Source: Syntrophaceae bacterium UBA6078 (GTDB taxonomy: Bacteria; Desulfobacterota; Syntrophia; Syntrophales; UBA2210). Taken from it: a stretch of 52,698 nucleotides of DNA. The notes under the pieces were generated by a model, which saw nothing but the letters and a program-made list of their open reading frames with translations, was not told where the DNA came from and ran no database searches. Location: the NCBI GenBank assembly GCA_002428735.1, contig DIXO01000012.1:1-52698 (forward strand). Reading direction: 5' to 3'. Both the position numbers and the translations under genes were made by a program. Below, piece by piece: positions 51,258-52,698 of this stretch (positions within the stretch are counted from its first letter, which is position 1; each line of letters begins with the position of its first letter).

Positions 51258-51968
51258 ATGAAATTGAAAGCTTGTTTTGTCGTTTTTTTGAGTATAGTTT
51301 TTTTTACATCTTGTGCCTCGCATAAAGCCGCCCGCCAGCCAGACTTGTCTTTCGACTTGCAGGCACAAGAGAATAAAGTCGAAAACAATGGTATTGTTCT
51401 TATGGTAAAAGTATTTCACTTAAAATCAGAGCTAAAAAGTTACTTTGATGATGATTTGCTTTTATATGGCATATTGCCTGTTCAAATGAACTTACACAAC
51501 AAATCCTATGGAAAAACAGTTCTTTTTAACACCGATGGGATCAATTTAATGGATCCTACCGGTGCTAGAAATCCTGTAATGTCATTGGACCAAGTAATGG
51601 ATAAAGTAGAAAAGAGCTTCTGGAGAACAGCAGGTTGGGGCGTAGCCTTTGGGTGTTTGGGTGCGATTCCGAGTGCAATAAATGTAGATAGAACTAACGA
51701 GAAAATAAGGGCAGACTATGAATCGCGCATTCTCAAGAGTGGGAATCTCATTTCTGGTGGAGTAACAGAAGGCCTAATATATTTTAGTGTTCCTGAAGAT
51801 ATAACCAGTTTGTCTGGATGGAAAATATGTGTGATCTTAAAAGATATGGAGAGTAGAGAGGATATCATTCTTGACTATGGTCTCTCGGGAACCATAGTTT
51901 CTCCAAAAGAAAGAATACGGGAACGGAATGAAGCAGTGCAAGAAGCGACTGAAAAGGGGAATATGTAA
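51258..51968 (+). CDS. Hypothetical lipoprotein
   Basis: I do not recognise a family. The 236-residue product starts with a short signal and lipobox FFTSC (Cys19). Residues about 45-115 look like a beta-rich domain. A small Gly/Ala/Ser-rich hydrophobic stretch, AGWGVAFGCLGAIPSA, lies near 130, and a short charged helix ends the protein. GGGAGAAGAG before the ATG is a good ribosome site, so it is probably expressed. Base composition is far more AT-rich than the rest of the window, consistent with recent acquisition. Confidence 0.65.
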   Translation: MKLKACFVVFLSIVFFTSCASHKAARQPDLSFDLQAQENKVENNGIVLMVKVFHLKSELKSYFDDDLLLYGILPVQMNLHNKSYGKTVLFNTDGINLMDPTGARNPVMSLDQVMDKVEKSFWRTAGWGVAFGCLGAIPSAINVDRTNEKIRADYESRILKSGNLISGGVTEGLIYFSVPEDITSLSGWKICVILKDMESREDIILDYGLSGTIVSPKERIRERNEAVQEATEKGNM

Positions 51969-52194
51969 AGGTTATATTTCAAAACGTGAGATGGAACTTT
52001 TGAGTTCTGTGAACAATTATGGAGAAGATAACGGTTATTCAACATGTAATGAAGATTTTTCTTGGTTTTTGAGAGAAGCGGTAGACTCAAGATAGATTGA
52101 TACAATTGGTAAGGTGTCCTCAGATTTCTGGTATTTTCTATTCGCGGATTTTCCGAGAATAGGAAACGACACTTGATTCCCGAAGGCACATATT

Positions 52195-52524
52195 ATGAAT
52201 GTTGCTTATGAAATGTATATCAATATTTTTAGTGGTTATCTGATTATAGCTGGGACCTATATCCTTAGTAGAAACATTTTTGATAACAACATGAGAAGAT
52301 TTATTCCATATGAGCTAAGTCAAAAAAGAATACCATTTTCCATCAAATTGCTTGTTTTTACTTTTGGGTATCGGAAGAAACTACATGATCTCAACTATTG
52401 GTCTCCTGAGATTGATCCAACTTACCAAGGAAAATTTTCATATAAAGAGAAATTGTTTATTTTTGAACCCTTTATCGGTTTTATTTTCGTTTTGATTGGG
52501 ACTGGGCTATTAATTTCGATGTAA
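52195..52524 (+). CDS. Small hypothetical membrane protein
   Basis: I do not recognise this 109-residue protein. Hydrophobic helices lie at about residues 10-27 and 91-108, with a basic, aromatic-rich segment between them (RRFIPYELSQKRIPF and FGYRKKLHDLNYW). GAAGG lies eight bases before the ATG. It is AT-rich like the preceding lipoprotein gene, 226 bp away. The remaining 174 bp of the window hold only a weak GGGAA/TTCCC stem at about 52540-52562 and no gene. Confidence 0.5.
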   Translation: MNVAYEMYINIFSGYLIIAGTYILSRNIFDNNMRRFIPYELSQKRIPFSIKLLVFTFGYRKKLHDLNYWSPEIDPTYQGKFSYKEKLFIFEPFIGFIFVLIGTGLLISM

Positions 52525-52698
52525 AAGTCTAATAAAAGTGGGAATCTTGGTGACACTTCCCGTATTTCACAGTTCAAAATGAACCCAGTAATTTCCGGTT
52601 AAGTTTTTGCATGTACGTTTTGGGTTTTTGGTTCTTTTACATTTTCTACAGTATCAGTGTTTGCAGGCATGAATTTCAGTTCATTGCGGATTTGCATT

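Noticed and set aside
1..52698. CRISPR array, prophage or insertion sequence
   Set aside because: No regularly spaced repeats, no phage structural or integrase genes, and no transposase reading frames were found.

Overview
The window looks like chromosome of a Deltaproteobacterium (Desulfobacterota), plausibly a syntrophic fatty- or aromatic-acid degrader related to Syntrophus/Smithella. This is inferred from gene content and order, not from a marker gene. The points in favour are an AMP-forming acetyl-CoA synthetase beside etfBA and a membrane FeS/heme ETF:quinone oxidoreductase, a thiolase / 3-hydroxyacyl-CoA dehydrogenase / acyl-CoA dehydrogenase cluster, and the delta-type chain yceD-rpmF-fab-rpiB-glyA-nrdR-rib-nusB-trk. 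Almost all of the window is ordinary, gene-dense, moderately GC-rich chromosome. There are no phage genes, transposases or CRISPR arrays. Only the last ~1.6 kb is clearly AT-rich and unfamiliar.

Layout. 0.06-4.3 kb: a Cys-rich protein, hpt, a zinc-ribbon/DUF3426 membrane protein, then purE-tsaC on the minus strand. 4.7-11.6 kb (plus): acs, etfB, etfA, the CCG-domain ETF:quinone oxidoreductase and a flavodoxin. 11.6-18.4 kb (minus): an AMP-ligase-like protein with damaged catalytic motifs, thiolase, 3-hydroxybutyryl-CoA dehydrogenase, acyl-CoA dehydrogenase and a plant-type phosphoglycerate mutase. 18.7-22.5 kb (plus): a Na/Pi cotransporter-PhoU protein and groES-groEL. 22.5-27.4 kb (minus): gatC-gatA-gatB-mtnA-HAD phosphatase, tightly coupled. 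27.5-31.2 kb (plus): tatA/B, tatC and a class A penicillin-binding protein. 31.5-44.5 kb (minus): yceD-rpmF-fabD-fabG-acpP-fabF-rpiB-glyA-dCMP deaminase-nrdR-ribE-ribBA-ribH-nusB-M17N-trkA-trkH, with many overlapping starts and stops. 44.8-44.9 kb: tandem tRNA-Gln(CTG) and tRNA-Glu(CTC). 45.0-50.7 kb (plus): an M15 peptidase and a probable lipid-modification module (NTF2-like lipoprotein, FAD oxidoreductase, a DUF1365-cyclopropane synthase fusion, DUF2177 membrane protein, rhodanese lipoprotein). 50.7-52.7 kb: a decayed repeat, a terminator and two AT-rich orphan genes.

How the genes work together. Acyl-CoA dehydrogenase would pass electrons to EtfAB. EtfAB would pass them to the membrane FeS/heme oxidoreductase and the quinone pool, while the dehydrogenase and thiolase finish beta-oxidation to acetyl-CoA. 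Acs could then activate acetate or, as described in Syntrophus, run towards ATP. GatCAB is consistent with indirect Gln-tRNA(Gln) synthesis on the tRNA-Gln encoded here. 

The points most worth following up are: (i) the 45.8-50.7 kb lipid module with its fused DUF1365-methyltransferase; (ii) the ligase-like protein that lacks the A3 lysine and the whole A10 motif; (iii) three genes missing from the fab/rib chain (plsX, fabH, ribD); (iv) a stand-alone M17 N-terminal domain; (v) a thiolase with a ~37-residue insertion; and (vi) a 47-bp repeat linking two intergenic sites.
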